Positions 1 to 12,562 are shown, numbered from the stretch's first letter. The stretch is 45,077 nt of DNA from Conidiobolus incongruus B7586 (GCA_000697335.1 JNEM01014206.1:1-45077); one strand, 5' to 3'. The notes: generated by a model from the sequence alone, not told the origin. Numbers and translations: made by a program.

Positions 1-1442
1 AATAATAATCTATATATTTATTTATTTACAATAAATTCCTTATTGTTTTTGAAAATATAAGATTTAATCAAAAATAAAAAAATATTATAATTTTATTAAT
101 AAATTTATCATAATTTTGTAAAAAAATATAATAAAATATATTTATCAAATATTATAATTTAAACTTATTTAATATTAATTTGTTAAAATTAAATAAATTT
201 TAGTATATTGAAATAATATATATAATTTATTGACTTGAAAGTAATAATAATAAAGTTATATTTGAGTATATAATTTTATCAAAAATCTAAAAAAAATCAA
301 GAATAAAAATTAAGTTTAATATTCAAATTAGAATAAAATCCTTACTAGTATATCATCCTAAATAAAGAATGATATTATTTAAAATAAACTAGAATATTTT
401 GATTATATTTCAGTTAATATAGAAATTTCAAAATTAAATTAGCATTCTAATATATTTCTTTAATATTGCTATATTATCGGTTAATAATTATTTAATATTA
501 AACTATATTTGATTTATTATTCGAATTTAAAAAAAATAAATAACTACAATTATAAATATTAAAAATTAAACTTATTTAGATAAAATAGTATTTAAATATT
601 TGTCGTTTATTTAAATAACTAAATAGTTAAATAACTCAATAAACAGTAATTAAAAAATATTATTTATCAATACATAAAATAGATTAGATATTATTTTATA
701 AATTATAAAATTAAATAAAATTAATAAATAAAATGATTTTTAATAAACAATTCTATAATTAAATAAAATTATATAGATTTTTATTATAAAATTATTTTAT
801 TCTTAAATATTAATTTAATCCAATAATTTTATTTGTGATTTAATAATAAAATCTTTTTTTTCAAGTTGATTTAGAGTATCTTTTAAAACAAAGGAATCAA
901 ATGTTAATAATGGAAGAATTAGGATAATGTAATAAAACTTAGGTGCATATTATATAATGAAAATACTATAATATAATTATAATTCAAATTAGAAAATTTT
1001 AAATGAATGATATGAAGAATGATTCGTTTCATAGAGAGAATTTATAATTAATTAGAATCTAAGATGAATCTAAAGATAAAATTAATTGAGAAAATACTGA
1101 GAATATTATTCAATATCATTAGAAGTTAATTTTGAAAATTAAATATTAGAATGTTTATTGTAAAAAATATAAAATACATTGAAAACATTGAGATAAAAAA
1201 TTGATAGATTATCATAGTAGAGCTTTGATATATACAAGCACAGTAATAATAAATGTCATTAACATATCGGAATTGGCTATGGATAAAATTCTAAATGGAT
1301 AAAGGAGCGAGTATGCTTAGAAAGATGTGTATGATGCGATAAATATTGAGTTAATAAATTACATAGGAATTGGGGTTTGAATAGTTAAATGAGACCTGCA
1401 TTAAAATAATTGAAAATATAATAAGAGGGTAGTATGATGAGT
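1..1442. other. AT-rich gene-free left end
   Basis: I see no gene here. The first 850 bases are almost pure A/T. From about 1200 the plus strand becomes purine-rich, which would be a pyrimidine-rich strand in the orientation of the minus-strand gene that ends at 1443. This part is probably its 3' untranslated region and terminator. No tRNA, snRNA or recognisable repeat was found. Confidence 0.6.
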
Positions 1443-3302
1443 TCAGTGGAATCGTAATCGTCTAATATCATAGAGGTGATTATAACTGCCTCCTTTGCCC
1501 TCAACATACCACTTATTCATAAATTGGCGGTGAGATCGTTCACTTGAGTATAAATCACTGATCTGCGTGGGGCTGAGGTAGAAATAATCTCCAGGGCCAT
1601 ATACAGCTCGAACGCGAGGGGTTTCAGTATTAGATTCAAGATCTGGGATATCAGAGAAGGGATCACTTTCAGGCTCAGTGTTGAACCATTTCAACTGAGT
1701 AGGGTCGAATACCATGTTGCCAACCTTGCGTGCACGCTTATGGCCGCCCATGTTGGTAATAAGGGCTGGACGAGTTGGGGATAAACATTCGAAGTCCTTG
1801 AGAGCTTCTTCATTGCCTTCCCAAGAGCAATCTTGTGGATTGAAACGCATATCTCCAACAGTACGCTGAATTTTCAAAGAATTCAAATTCTGAATAAGCA
1901 TGGGCCTTCTGCGCTTGCTGCTTGGCTGTTCCGGTTGTTCAACTTGAATATCTGAGAACTCGCTCAGCATCTTTTTGAGAGTTTGACTGGTTGATTCAAT
2001 ATGAATTGGTGAAATTGGTCTAGGATGCTTAGCGGTGAATCTTTCCTCAGCAGTTGGGGAGACGGGAAGGTTGTCGAGGTGATCCAGCTCAGTACCATCA
2101 CCGTACTTACCCCGCTTAGCCAAGCCTGTGGCGAGGGATTTGTTGAAATGATGGAATTCGAGCTTGTTGCATCCATTCTCCGAAATTGGCGTGATATTTC
2201 TGTAGTTTCCTAAATAGGGATGTGATGGTTTTCGAGGTAAAAATGCTTCTCTTGATGACTTGGGCCTCAGGCCAACTCTAGAATAAGCTTTGTTAACGGG
2301 AGTAGGTGATTTTGAAGGCAAAGAAAAGAGATCAGATATGATGGGAATGCGTTTGAGTTTCCTAGTTGGAGGAACGGGCGTCTTGCGTTGAAGAAGACGA
2401 TTCTGTTGAGATTTAATTTGGAATACGTTATCATTAGGAATATCCAAGTCATCGAGCCAATCTTCCTCGTTTGGTGGATTTGAAGATGCACGGGGAACGG
2501 GCTTGCGCTTTGTCACCCGAAGTTTGGAGGTTTCCTCTGGAAATTCAATATCATTATAATTGTCTTCACTTTCGGAAGAACCAAACCAAGTATTGATAGG
2601 ATTGTTATTGGCAGCATCAGGCATCAAATTGTTATTATTAGAAGTGGATATTGAAGGATTATTAGAAACGATAGGATCAATTTCCATATCCACCTCAACA
2701 TCCAATGTTAGTGGAGAGTGTTGAGTTCTTGGGGAAATTTCGAGTTGCATGCTATCTGGAGGAATATCCAGATCTTCCTCCTCACTAATTGGGTCACTCT
2801 TAAAATAATTAGCAAAAGGATCGTTTTGAGTATTAAACACGTCATCTTTGAACGGGTCGTCGTCAATGTTGGTACGAGCACTCGTGTTTTGTTTTAATTT
2901 GGAAATAAGAGATGTACCAACCGGTATATCTAATTCATCGCCCCAGTCTTCGGCAACTTTGTTGATACTTTTTTTACTAATTGAACCGAGTCTGTTCACA
3001 GTACCTGAGCCTGTGTAATTTCTCAAAAACTCGGAGACATTATCTTTAATGTTAGGATGCTGAGGGAGTAGAGGGTTATCAGAATCTAAATTAGAGTCAG
3101 TATCCGAAAATGTGTCATCATAAGTTTGGCTAGAAGAGGGTCTTTGGAGAGCGGGTGCTGGACTACTCCCTCGCCTTAGACCCACCATAGAATTGGAATT
3201 AAAATCAAAATCATCAAAAACCAACCCATAGTCATCGTCATCGTTATCAATGTATTGACTCAAGTCTATTCGACTACTAACTGTTGAATTAGAAGTAGTC
3301 AT
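1443..3302 (-). CDS. byr4: Byr4/Bfa1-like subunit of the mitotic-exit two-component GAP
   Basis: Single-exon 619-aa protein starting at the ATG at 3300-3302. Byr4 (fission yeast) and Bfa1 (budding yeast) act at the spindle pole with Cdc16/Bub2 as the GAP for the GTPase Spg1/Tem1, holding the septation/mitotic-exit network off. What is seen: a long disordered acidic protein with two near-identical tryptophan motifs, EDWGDELDIP (118-127) and EDWLDDLDIP (280-289), and a shorter EEDLDIP (175-181). It also has paired C-terminal blocks GDMRFNPQDCSWEG (483-496) and GNMVFDPTQLKWF (528-540), followed by a conserved-looking tail rich in aromatic and basic residues (565-619). The G-x-M-x-[FY]-[ND]-P...W blocks are characteristic of the Byr4/Bfa1 family. 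No catalytic domain is expected, since the partner carries the TBC fold. The assignment rests on recalled motifs, not on an alignment. Confidence 0.87.
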   Translation of the reverse strand: MTTSNSTVSSRIDLSQYIDNDDDDYGLVFDDFDFNSNSMVGLRRGSSPAPALQRPSSSQTYDDTFSDTDSNLDSDNPLLPQHPNIKDNVSEFLRNYTGSGTVNRLGSISKKSINKVAEDWGDELDIPVGTSLISKLKQNTSARTNIDDDPFKDDVFNTQNDPFANYFKSDPISEEEDLDIPPDSMQLEISPRTQHSPLTLDVEVDMEIDPIVSNNPSISTSNNNNLMPDAANNNPINTWFGSSESEDNYNDIEFPEETSKLRVTKRKPVPRASSNPPNEEDWLDDLDIPNDNVFQIKSQQNRLLQRKTPVPPTRKLKRIPIISDLFSLPSKSPTPVNKAYSRVGLRPKSSREAFLPRKPSHPYLGNYRNITPISENGCNKLEFHHFNKSLATGLAKRGKYGDGTELDHLDNLPVSPTAEERFTAKHPRPISPIHIESTSQTLKKMLSEFSDIQVEQPEQPSSKRRRPMLIQNLNSLKIQRTVGDMRFNPQDCSWEGNEEALKDFECLSPTRPALITNMGGHKRARKVGNMVFDPTQLKWFNTEPESDPFSDIPDLESNTETPRVRAVYGPGDYFYLSPTQISDLYSSERSHRQFMNKWYVEGKGGSYNHLYDIRRLRFH

Positions 3303-6099
3303 AATTGGCTAAAGTACTAATTGAGACTAAAATAGTTGAAAATTAAATTATAGTATAAAATAATAAAGTAATATGATTTATAATAATAACAATAAATGCT
3401 AATAATAGCTAATTAAACTAAACAAAGTTTAGATAAGCTTAATGAAAGGAAGAAGAATGAAAATTCAATTACAGGGGAAAGCGGAAAGATCTGCAATATC
3501 CAACTTGATTGATATATAGATTTTGTTTGCAATGATTAATGGGGTGTTTGAAAGAGTCTCAATCAAGTAATTTAATGAATGTCTGAATGTGTGTTCTTTA
3601 AGATAATGATATTCGGTGTTAATTGGAATTCAAGAAATTCAATCGCTGTATTTTGGTTTGTCGGGCATGTGACTTGAAATGATTGGATGAATCCTGGAAC
3701 AATAAATAAATTGATTTCAATTAATCAATACTCTCAATTGATCCAATCAAGAATTTGATTTCAATCATCAGAAACATTTTATCCATTCATTCTATTTCTT
3801 ATATAAATTATCTGAAACCAATTTGTGATACGAATTAACGCAGCATATTCTCTTATTTTTATGGGAATATTCAGTATCTTTATTAATGTCTTACTAAATT
3901 GCACTATATCATTTATTTCATTTTCATTAATAACTTGTTTTTAGAGTATAACAATGATCATTATTAAAATTCTTTGATAGAAATTTATGATGGGTATTGA
4001 TTGCCCAAATAATTTCAAATATAAGCCAATAATAAGGGGTGGTTTAAAATTATTTGTTTATTTTTAATTCCAATCAGCCAATCAGATCCATTGAAATTAT
4101 ATTAACAATTATGGATTTGGAGGAAAATTTCATATGTGGCATAATTAATATTTTAAAGAAAAAGACTGAATAATATTTAATATTTAATCTTCATAAATCT
4201 GGATAGAAAATATAGCGAGAAAAGTTAAAATTATGAGTTAAAATTGATTAAAATATCAAATAAGATTAAAATTGAGACTAATAACATAATTTTCAGTCGA
4301 TTATTTTAAATTACAATGTAAACAAATAAAATTAAATTTGTAATGATTCAGTACATAATATTGCCCAAAACTATATAGTAGAAAACTTATGACCAATAAT
4401 ACCGCAATAATTCAAAGTTTAAACTAGTAATTTATCTATTATTCCACTTGACTCAATTTTATGTTATATCAGTTGAGTGTTATATTCTATATATATAAGT
4501 TATTCGACACTCAATTCAATTACTTTGTGCAAATTCCATTGTAGCCATAATGCTTCAAACCACTTATTGGCCATATCGATGTCATTAAAATATTTCAAAT
4601 ATTTAATCATACGATACATTGTACTAAAAATATACTACGATATTAAATCAAACAATATTGTGATTATTAATATATAATTTTGAGATAGTGATATCATCTT
4701 GACATTCAAAGAATGAACCTCTTGATAACTCAATCAATATGTGTTGATTTATTAATTCAAAATTCTCAGTTAATGAGAATTAATTTATCATCGATAATAA
4801 CAAGTTTTTAATCATATCAATACAAATTGCTTTATCATATATCTAGTAATCTATTTATGTAGTATATATAATAAGACATTGTCTATTATTTAACAAAATA
4901 TTTGAGTAGTTATATTAATTGCATATTTATAAAAATTAAGTTATATTAAATGTAATATATTAATTATTAAGATGATAAACATTCGAAATTGTTTAGCTGA
5001 AAAGTTGAGTAAAATTAAGAATTTAAAAAAATTCAAAATATTAATCATATGGGAAACTAAATTTTATAAATACACATCAATCTGTTAAAAATTATGAAAA
5101 ATAATCATGAATAAAAGATAAAATTTACAATGAAAATTAATTCTAAAAGGCTAAAAATCATACAATATTATTCATCAGTAGTATTTGTAAAAGTAAGCTT
5201 CATCGATTATAACCTTGAAATACTAATTGATATTTAATATTTAAATAAATATTTCGAACAAATAGTTTTTCTCATAAATGCTAACAATATGATATTTTTC
5301 GAATTGATCACATATTAAGCAATTAACTAGTATAAAATTTGAAATAATTTATATTTTAATAATATACAAGTCACCTTATTTTAAAATCCAAAATTAATCA
5401 AAGATCAATATATTTCTATTAAAACTATAACTACAAGGTTTGTGACTGTCAATTCTAAAATTATTATAGGATAATTAACAAATATAAATAATTTTTTCAA
5501 TTGACTATCATATACCTACATATTTTATTAATAAAATAATGGATATTATTCTTATTAAACTAATTTTTTAAATTCCCTTTTAGTTTAACGTGCTTATATT
5601 AAAAAATTATTTAATAGAAATAGATAAAATAATTGTAAATCAAAATAAATTGATATTATGTTAATCATTAATTTAATTTTCAAATTAGGGCTGATAATGA
5701 TAGTGAATTGACAAAATTGTTTTTAATGAAATTTTCGTAATAGTATTGAAAAATCATAATCAAACACTGGATGAATGTGATAGCTAAAGAAGAGTATACA
5801 TGATTTTATACCTTGGTAATTAATAGTATTTTAATAAATAAAGCATATTTTACCTATAGTATATTTAATCTAAATATTATACGATTGTAAATTTCAGGTT
5901 CTTATATAATGCGTTAATAATATAATTATAGAATTATGATAATACGAATAACATCATATAAATATTATGATTTTTATTGAAAACAATTAATTCCAAATAG
6001 TCGATTATATATATATATAATGATACATAGGAAATGACAACACAGTATATATAGAGTTTAAAAAGATATTAATTATACTAACGTATAGTCAAATTCGTC
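3303..6099. other. AT-rich intergenic region upstream of the Byr4-like gene
   Basis: No supported gene. The part nearest the Byr4-like start (about 3303-4000) is of milder composition and probably holds its promoter and leader. The remainder is AT-rich with short TA runs, for example 6005-6018. An open frame at 4477-4677 has no ATG start and looks like chance. Confidence 0.55.
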
Positions 6100-6799
6100 A
6101 TTAGATTGATTGCTTATTTGAGCTGTAAATATCTGAGAACATGGAGTCAGAATATTTATCAGGTCATTGATTCATAGAATTGAAAAAATCATAGATGACT
6201 TTGAGAATAAAGTTTAACTTATTGAGATTCTTATGCGTTTGTTAATGTCGTCCATACATATTTTTTTTGATTCTTTTGTACTATTTTATAATTTCTCACT
6301 TTCAAGTTCCTAATAGTTCTAAAAAATGAATATTAGTACTAAATATAAAACAGTTTATGAAATAAATTCACCAATATCTCGTGCTTATTGATAATATAAG
6401 AGTTGGCAATAGCTACAGGGTAGCAATAAGAGCCAATTTGGGGGCCGTTTAGACAAACTTTCCGTTTTAACCCCTTTTGTTTAAGCCAATGCGCTAGTAC
6501 TAATGCTTTCACACAGTGCAGGCCCCATGTTCAAAGCAAAATGTTATCCATAATCTGAATTCCTTGGCATTTTTGAATAAGTGAGTAGATTTATCAAATT
6601 TTGAAACTTGAGAATCAGTTGTAACATTTAAAAGTGATCGCTGTATTGATGCGTGGTCAGTTGCAAGAAACCAAGCATGTGGAGGTTTCTTATGTTATAC
6701 AATATCTGACAGACTGACTTCGCCACAATTAGAACAAATGGTTCAACCACATTCTTTAATGAACCCAAATGGTTGTTTGCAATTTTCACAATTCATCAT
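6100..6799 (-). pseudogene. Decayed TFIIB-family gene (zinc ribbon plus cyclin-fold remnant)
   Basis: Reading the minus strand from the ATG at 6797-6799 gives a TFIIB/Brf-type zinc ribbon. C4-x2-C7 and C22-x2-C25 are spaced 14 residues apart, and the second half reads TICSNCGEVS, the usual form in TFIIB-like factors. After a stop, 61 codons are open (about 6512-6694). Further on, separated by stops, is a helix reading TAPKLALIATL, preceded by GLNKRG and NGKF, which resembles the first cyclin repeat (GR...-AAxLYxxCR). In-frame stops lie at codons 19, 35 and 97 and several times beyond, so it cannot be a working gene under the standard code used by its neighbours. Weaker coding-like sequence continues to about 6100, possibly with lost introns. 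Whether it descends from Brf1, TFIIB or another paralogue is unclear. Chance resemblance is not excluded, but the four-cysteine pattern makes it unlikely. Confidence 0.5.
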
Positions 6800-7670
6800 G
6801 ATTGACAAAAATGTTAAGTGTGAATTGGATTGGGGTTGGGATTTAATATATTTAGTTATTTTTAGGATTGATGTAAATCAAGTAATTAATTTAGGCTGTG
6901 ATCAATAATGATATATTACAATATAAATTTAATTCATTGGGCAAATTTAAGTGTATAAAAGGGATTGGTTATAATAGATAATAATACAAAAAATCTTTAT
7001 TTTATTTATTAAATACTTTTATATATTATATATATATGCTAAAAGTAATGAAATACAAATAATTAAATTTATTTGTTTATATAAATGATATTGTAGAAAA
7101 ATCCAACATAGATAGAATGGAATGGATAAAATTGTGTATTATAAATTAAGTGATAAGGTTATAATAACAATAGAGAATAATCAAATTTTAATGAATTGAC
7201 AACAAAATATAGATTCATTAAAAAAAATAAATTAAATTAAAATTATATCAAAAAAATTTTGATATTGATTTATTTTATAAATAATCTTTTTGAATAAATC
7301 AAAATTGAGTCACAGTATTTATATCAAGATGAATATATATGAATATATATTAAATTATTCTAAGTATTGATAGATAGTGAATACAATAAATGATTATGGT
7401 AAATTTTAATTTATTAAATTAGATAGAACTATTAAAGGGTATATATAATCAAAAAGCTTTATTAAATTATAATGCTGTTAAATTGATCATATATAGTATA
7501 TCTAAATTTTCAATATAATGACCAACAAATTACAATAATTATAAATCTATAAAATTATAGAATACAAGATAGGAAATAAGTAATAAGTCATAAAGTTTGA
7601 TAACATATATATTTGTTTTAAATAGATATCTAAATTAATTACAAATAGAGACATAAAATTATTTTAACAA
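6800..7670. other. AT-rich intergenic region downstream of the Mtg2 gene
   Basis: No gene is visible. It should contain the 3' untranslated region and terminator of the minus-strand GTPase gene ending at 7671, and upstream sequence of the decayed TFIIB-like gene. The composition is strongly AT-rich with short TA runs around 7020-7040. Confidence 0.55.
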
Positions 7671-9108
7671 TCAATTGGAGTGCTGTTCGACCAATTCTCT
7701 TAACTTAGTAGTCGCTTTAAGGATATTCTTTTTGTATTTGGCTGACACTGGGATAATAGGAATATCTGTTTTCTTTAGAAATTCCATCATATTGGGTTTG
7801 GTGACTTCGGGAACATCGGCTTTGTTACCAATAATCAAAGAGGGACGATTGCTAAGGTTGGTTTGGTAAAGCTCAAGCTCTTCTTGGAGGGTGTAAAGGT
7901 CGTTCCAAGGCTCTTCCTTGGAAATGTCGATCACATAAACTAAGACTTTGCTACGTTCGACATGCCTTAAGAAGGAATGACCTAGACCCAAATTTTTGTG
8001 GGCACCTTTAATTAAACCTGGAATATCGGCAATGGTTACTTGGTACAAGTCAGAATAGTCAATGGTACCTAAGTAAGGATTAATGGTTGTAAAGGGGTAA
8101 GGGGCAATGGCAGGATGGGCGTTTGATACTGCAGACAGGAAAGTGGATTTACCAGCATTGGGTAATCCAACTAATCCAGCATCAGCAATAGTTTTGAGTT
8201 CGAGCTCAAGATACTTAACTTCACCTTCCAAACCTCGCTCTGCAATTACAGGCGATCTGTTGATTGTTGATCCGAAATGAGGATTACCATAGCCTCCAAG
8301 CCCTCCTTTGACAATTGTAACTTCTTCATAGGGTGTGCTTAAATCCAATTCGATTTTAGGAGGCTTGGGAAGTCTAGCAAGTTTCACGGCTCTAGGCTCA
8401 GGAAATTCGACCATTGGATCTCTTGATCCTGGATAGAGACGGAAGTATTTGGAATAATTTTTATCAAGATCATAGGTTAAATCACTAATAATAGCGTCTT
8501 CTTCAAAAATTTCATCATCTTGGTTCTTAGATTGTGGAGGGTCTATTTCTCTCACCACGGTACCCAAAGGAACTTTAATAATCAAATCCTTTCCCCTTCT
8601 ACCGTGTTGAAACTTTCCTTTACCGTTGTTACCATTTTTGGCATTACATCTATACTGCAAAAACGATAGGGAATTCTCGTTGGGATCCGCCTTAATAATG
8701 ACATTCCCACCGGGACCACCGTTGCCACCATCTGGGGGACCTTTGGGATGATAGGGATCACGTCCAAAACTTACTACACCATCGCCACCTTTTCCTCCAC
8801 TTGCCCTGATAATTTTATGATCAACAAAATTTCCACCCTAAATATTATATTTAATCATCATTCTCAAATATATATGCATATATCAAATAATTTACCTTAG
8901 ATCTAAATTTATAATAAATATCTCTAAGTTTAACTTTATCATCCTCCTCACCCTCTATCTCAATTTCATTCTCAACACTAATTTTATCTTGAATAACATT
9001 ACCTAATTTAATATCTTGAAATTGAAAAGATTTACAATAAAATTGTCTAAGGTTTTTATTTATTAGACTTTTTAATATGTTATTTTTGATGCAATATTTT
9101 ATAATCAT
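7671..9108 (-). CDS. MTG2: Mitochondrial Obg-family GTPase (Mtg2/ObgH)
   Basis: Two exons, 9108-8896 and 8837-7671, joined across a 58-nt intron (donor GTAAAT, acceptor TTTAG, phase 0), giving 459 aa. Mtg2 is a peripheral inner-membrane GTPase needed for assembly of the mitochondrial large ribosomal subunit. The first 30 residues are basic and hydroxylated/hydrophobic with no acid, fitting a mitochondrial presequence. The glycine-rich Obg fold follows, with GGKGGDGVVSF straight after the splice junction and then PDGGNGGPGGNV. The G domain has G1 GLPNAGKST (295-303), G3 DIPG (342-345), G4 NKAD (409-412) and G5 SAK (436-438). A 70-residue acidic insertion separates the two halves of the Obg domain (about 168-240), common in fungal Mtg2. 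Splicing is required: the intron keeps the frame open only by chance, and without it the Obg fold lacks its first strand. Confidence 0.95.
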
Positions 9109-12000
9109 TGATATTTTTTATTTTTCTAATACGTTATTTAAATTTATTTTTCTTTTAATTAGTTCACTACTACAATTTAATTTTTCATAAAATTTAAATT
9201 TTTATTATGGGATTTTCACTTATATTCGGCTCAACTATTGAAATATTTGAACATATACCAATTTTTTAATTTGAAATTTTAACATGGTATACATCTGAAT
9301 AAATATGGTTATATTTTTTTTCTGAGTTTTTTTGTTTATAATGATATGTAATGTTAATAACATTGGATAATGCTTGTATTGAATATTATTAAATAAGTTA
9401 ATTTTAATTTTATACTCAATTTTATCAATATTGTTAATTATTCTTATAAATTTTAATTTAAAATGGCTATCAAGTATTATACTACAAATAAAATATAAAT
9501 CACAGCTAAATTAACGGAAAATGATAGTATTTAATAATGTTTGAGAATTACCGTGTTATTTTTATCAATTATCTGCTTATTTATGAGTGTCACATTTATT
9601 TATACTTCTAAATTTTTTGTACTATATCTATATTAAGATCTAAATATTTGTGATTGTGCTATGTAAAATTATTGGAATATCTAATATATATAATTCAAAT
9701 AATCAGTTTTACAAATCATAAGTAGTAATTTTCTTCAAACAATGTGTATGAGACATTCAGCCAGAATTTTTTAAAAGATAAATAATCAAAAATTGAATAT
9801 ATGTTATACTACCTGTAATTTAATCAACTGTATTCTATTAAATAATTCAACAACTGTGTATGGATTTTTGTTACATTATGATTAAAAATAACAATAATTA
9901 TTATTTAGCTAAAATATTATTATATCTTGACTTCAATTCATAACATGACAAAGTGATGTATCTGAATCTTGACTAAAATTCAACACTATTATTAATTGAA
10001 TATTCCATTTTGTCATATTGGTTAGACTTAATGATATATTTTAATAAAATCTTATCTTTTACTTGTGATTTAAAAATTTCGTATAAATTTCATTGCTTGA
10101 AATAAATATAAGAAATGATATCAACTGCATGAAAAGAATTTGTATTGGTAATATGTCAATAGCTTTGAAGAAGGATATAATTCTTGATTTATGAATTTAA
10201 TCCCAGAGATGAATCAAATTAGTTTGTGGCATTTAACAGAATGGATAAAACTAAAGTTATATACTGTAATAAAAGCTTAATAACTCAGAAATATTATTTA
10301 TTATATATTTAAAATGTTGTTCATCATTGGTTATTGATGTATGATATACATCATTAATAATCTGCTTATTTCCTAAAATGAAACCTATTGAACAGTATAT
10401 AATATATAAATTTATCCCGGTTTACTCTGGAATGAAGAATAGTATTTCGAAAAGTTGAGTAGGAAAATCATATCTTTTGTGATAATATCAATTTCCTTCA
10501 AGCTTGAACCATCATAACTTTTTGACGTTTGTTTTAAATTACTACATTACACAATTCTAATTTTTCTACTCCTTCGTCTTTTAATTAGTATTAGTTTCAT
10601 TGATGTTATTTCAGTATTTTGCTTGTAACCATTCTTAATCCGTGACCCTAACCTTGCATGAATTTTAGAAATTTTTGTGAATAAATCGAACTAGTGTCTT
10701 CAATTTGTAAGAGTGCACCATATTTCATGAATGGTATTTTAGTCTAAGTTATTACAATTTAGAATATATAAAAAAAATTAATATATTCGAAAAATTTATC
10801 TGATCACAAAATGTCAACTACAGAGATGCTTAATTTTTTTTAAAAAATTTGAAACATTTCATAATTTATTCACTTATAATTCACTTAAAATTATGATTGT
10901 GTAATTCTGAATTCAGGCATGAATTGAACCACGAATTTTTTACTTTCAAAATAATTTTTTGTACCGAAAAAGCCTATATTCTAGCCGGGGTGATTTAAAT
11001 TATAGGCTAAGATCAACATACTCATCTTATTTATTTAACAAAAAATCGATTTTTGTGATTATTTTGTAGCCCGAAACCAGGGTGTTTTTAGCCAAAATTA
11101 CAATAACTCAGATGCTTCAAGAACATAAATCATATATAATATATACAATATATCAGATTGGATAACCTAATATTTCAAGCTATTATAAAATTCATTTTTC
11201 TAATCGCCACTATAAATTTTTTGCAACTTGGCTAAAGGGAAATCATTTGAATTTACCTAGATAAGCTTTGGCTATAAGAGATATTCAAAGTACTATTTAA
11301 CCACCTTTCAAAATTGATGAATTAACTAGAGAGCTTTTTGAATAACCACAATGATTGGACAAAAGGATTTTAAGTGAAAATATATTTTGATTTGTTATTA
11401 ATGGGCTGATTAAACTTAATTTACGCATTGTATACAATTCAATTAATCTGAATTTATGTTTTATTCTACTTTAAATCCATTACTTATAGCGTTATTGTAA
11501 GGCTGATACCTATGCTGATATTTATTAGAAAATCTGATTCGAAATATCTAGGATTCTGTTAAGTCTTAAACCATTACTTTGTATCTATTTTTGTAAAATT
11601 GGTGCGACTTAGGGATTGGTGTGAGATTGAAAGGCGTTTTTCACTTATTTTCTGAACACGAGATAAAAAAATAAATAAATTGAATTCATTTGACTGGATG
11701 AAGAATATTTGTATTAAGTATCTGATTTGAATATGTGATTAATATTTTTTAATTTAATTTGATGAAAATGATTAAGAAATTGATTTTAGGACCAAAAGAA
11801 CTAAAAAGGAAATAAATGGAACTTTATTTTTGAAATGATTTCATTTTTAATTTAGGTTTCATATTGATCATGACACTTTTGAACGTCTAGGTTTTTCTAA
11901 CCAGGAGTGGAACCAATGATATCTGATCTGATTGGACATTCATTAAATTTTGATGATATCATTGGATAAATTCAATTAACCTAATCTTATCCCCTATCAA
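9109..12000. other. Long divergent intergenic region between MTG2 and the PUF gene
   Basis: No supported gene. It separates two divergently transcribed genes and must carry both promoters. Composition is uneven, with somewhat GC-richer patches at about 10560-10700, 10960-11090 and 11200-11360. On the minus strand these patches contain short coding-like runs interrupted by stops at about the frequency expected by chance, so I do not annotate a pseudogene. Confidence 0.5.
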
Positions 12001-12562
12001 ACCTCTTTCAGCGGAATCTGTATTAGAAAGAGAATTGAATCAAAAAGAATATATTTCAATCAACATGTGCAAATATTGTAGCCTATATGATGGCTTTAAA
12101 CTGGTCTGTCCAATTTCAACTCAACACTTTTTTAAGCTACAGCTACAATTTACAACTGCATTTGAAAGCTCTCAATCTCATCCACTCTCAATTAAAACAC
12201 CTTTGCCTTCCCAATCTCCTCCTATTTTGTTTTTCTCACCAATCCTGTGATTGCCATATTAATAATCACTATTCCAATTGCATTGGATTATCTCCCAAAA
12301 TTTTACCGTTCATTAAGTAAATTTGTGAAGTTTCATCAATAGCACATTTATATAGCCAATTCAGTTCACAATTGCATAGCTGATACCTTGCTCCTTCAAT
12401 CTTTTCTTGTATTTTTTCATCTGAATTTTATTCATAAATCTGTTCAACTTAATTCTCTTTTGAGGGTTGTTGCTTTGTATTTATTATATATTTGTAATTC
12501 TAAATATTTGTATTATTTAATTTTGTATTGATTAATAAACTGCACTGCGCTGATTGTCAGTG
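12001..12562 (+). promoter_or_regulatory. Pyrimidine-rich leader/promoter of the PUF gene with two overlapping upstream ORFs
   Basis: The plus strand turns markedly C/T-rich just before the PUF start, with far fewer stops than the surrounding DNA. Two overlapping ATG-initiated frames, 12065-12250 (61 aa) and 12087-12320 (77 aa), lie in it and resemble no family I know. If transcription starts near 12000 they are upstream ORFs. If it starts after 12320 they are not transcribed. The frame of the main CDS is closed by a TGA at 12551-12553, so the first usable ATG is 12563. Confidence 0.4.

Noticed and set aside
4477-4677. 66-codon open frame on the plus strand
   Set aside because: It begins with GTG, has no early ATG, is Ile/Tyr/Asn-rich filler, and resembles nothing. 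A chance frame in AT-rich DNA.
6100-6799. Idea that the TFIIB-like relic shows C-to-T (RIP-type) mutation because every stop can come from CGA, CAA or CAG
   Set aside because: Any stop codon is one C-to-T step from one of those codons, so the pattern carries no information. An alignment to the intact copy would be needed.
6100-6799. Alternative genetic code or stop read-through making the TFIIB-like gene functional
   Set aside because: All neighbouring genes use standard stops cleanly, and all three stop types occur within this frame.
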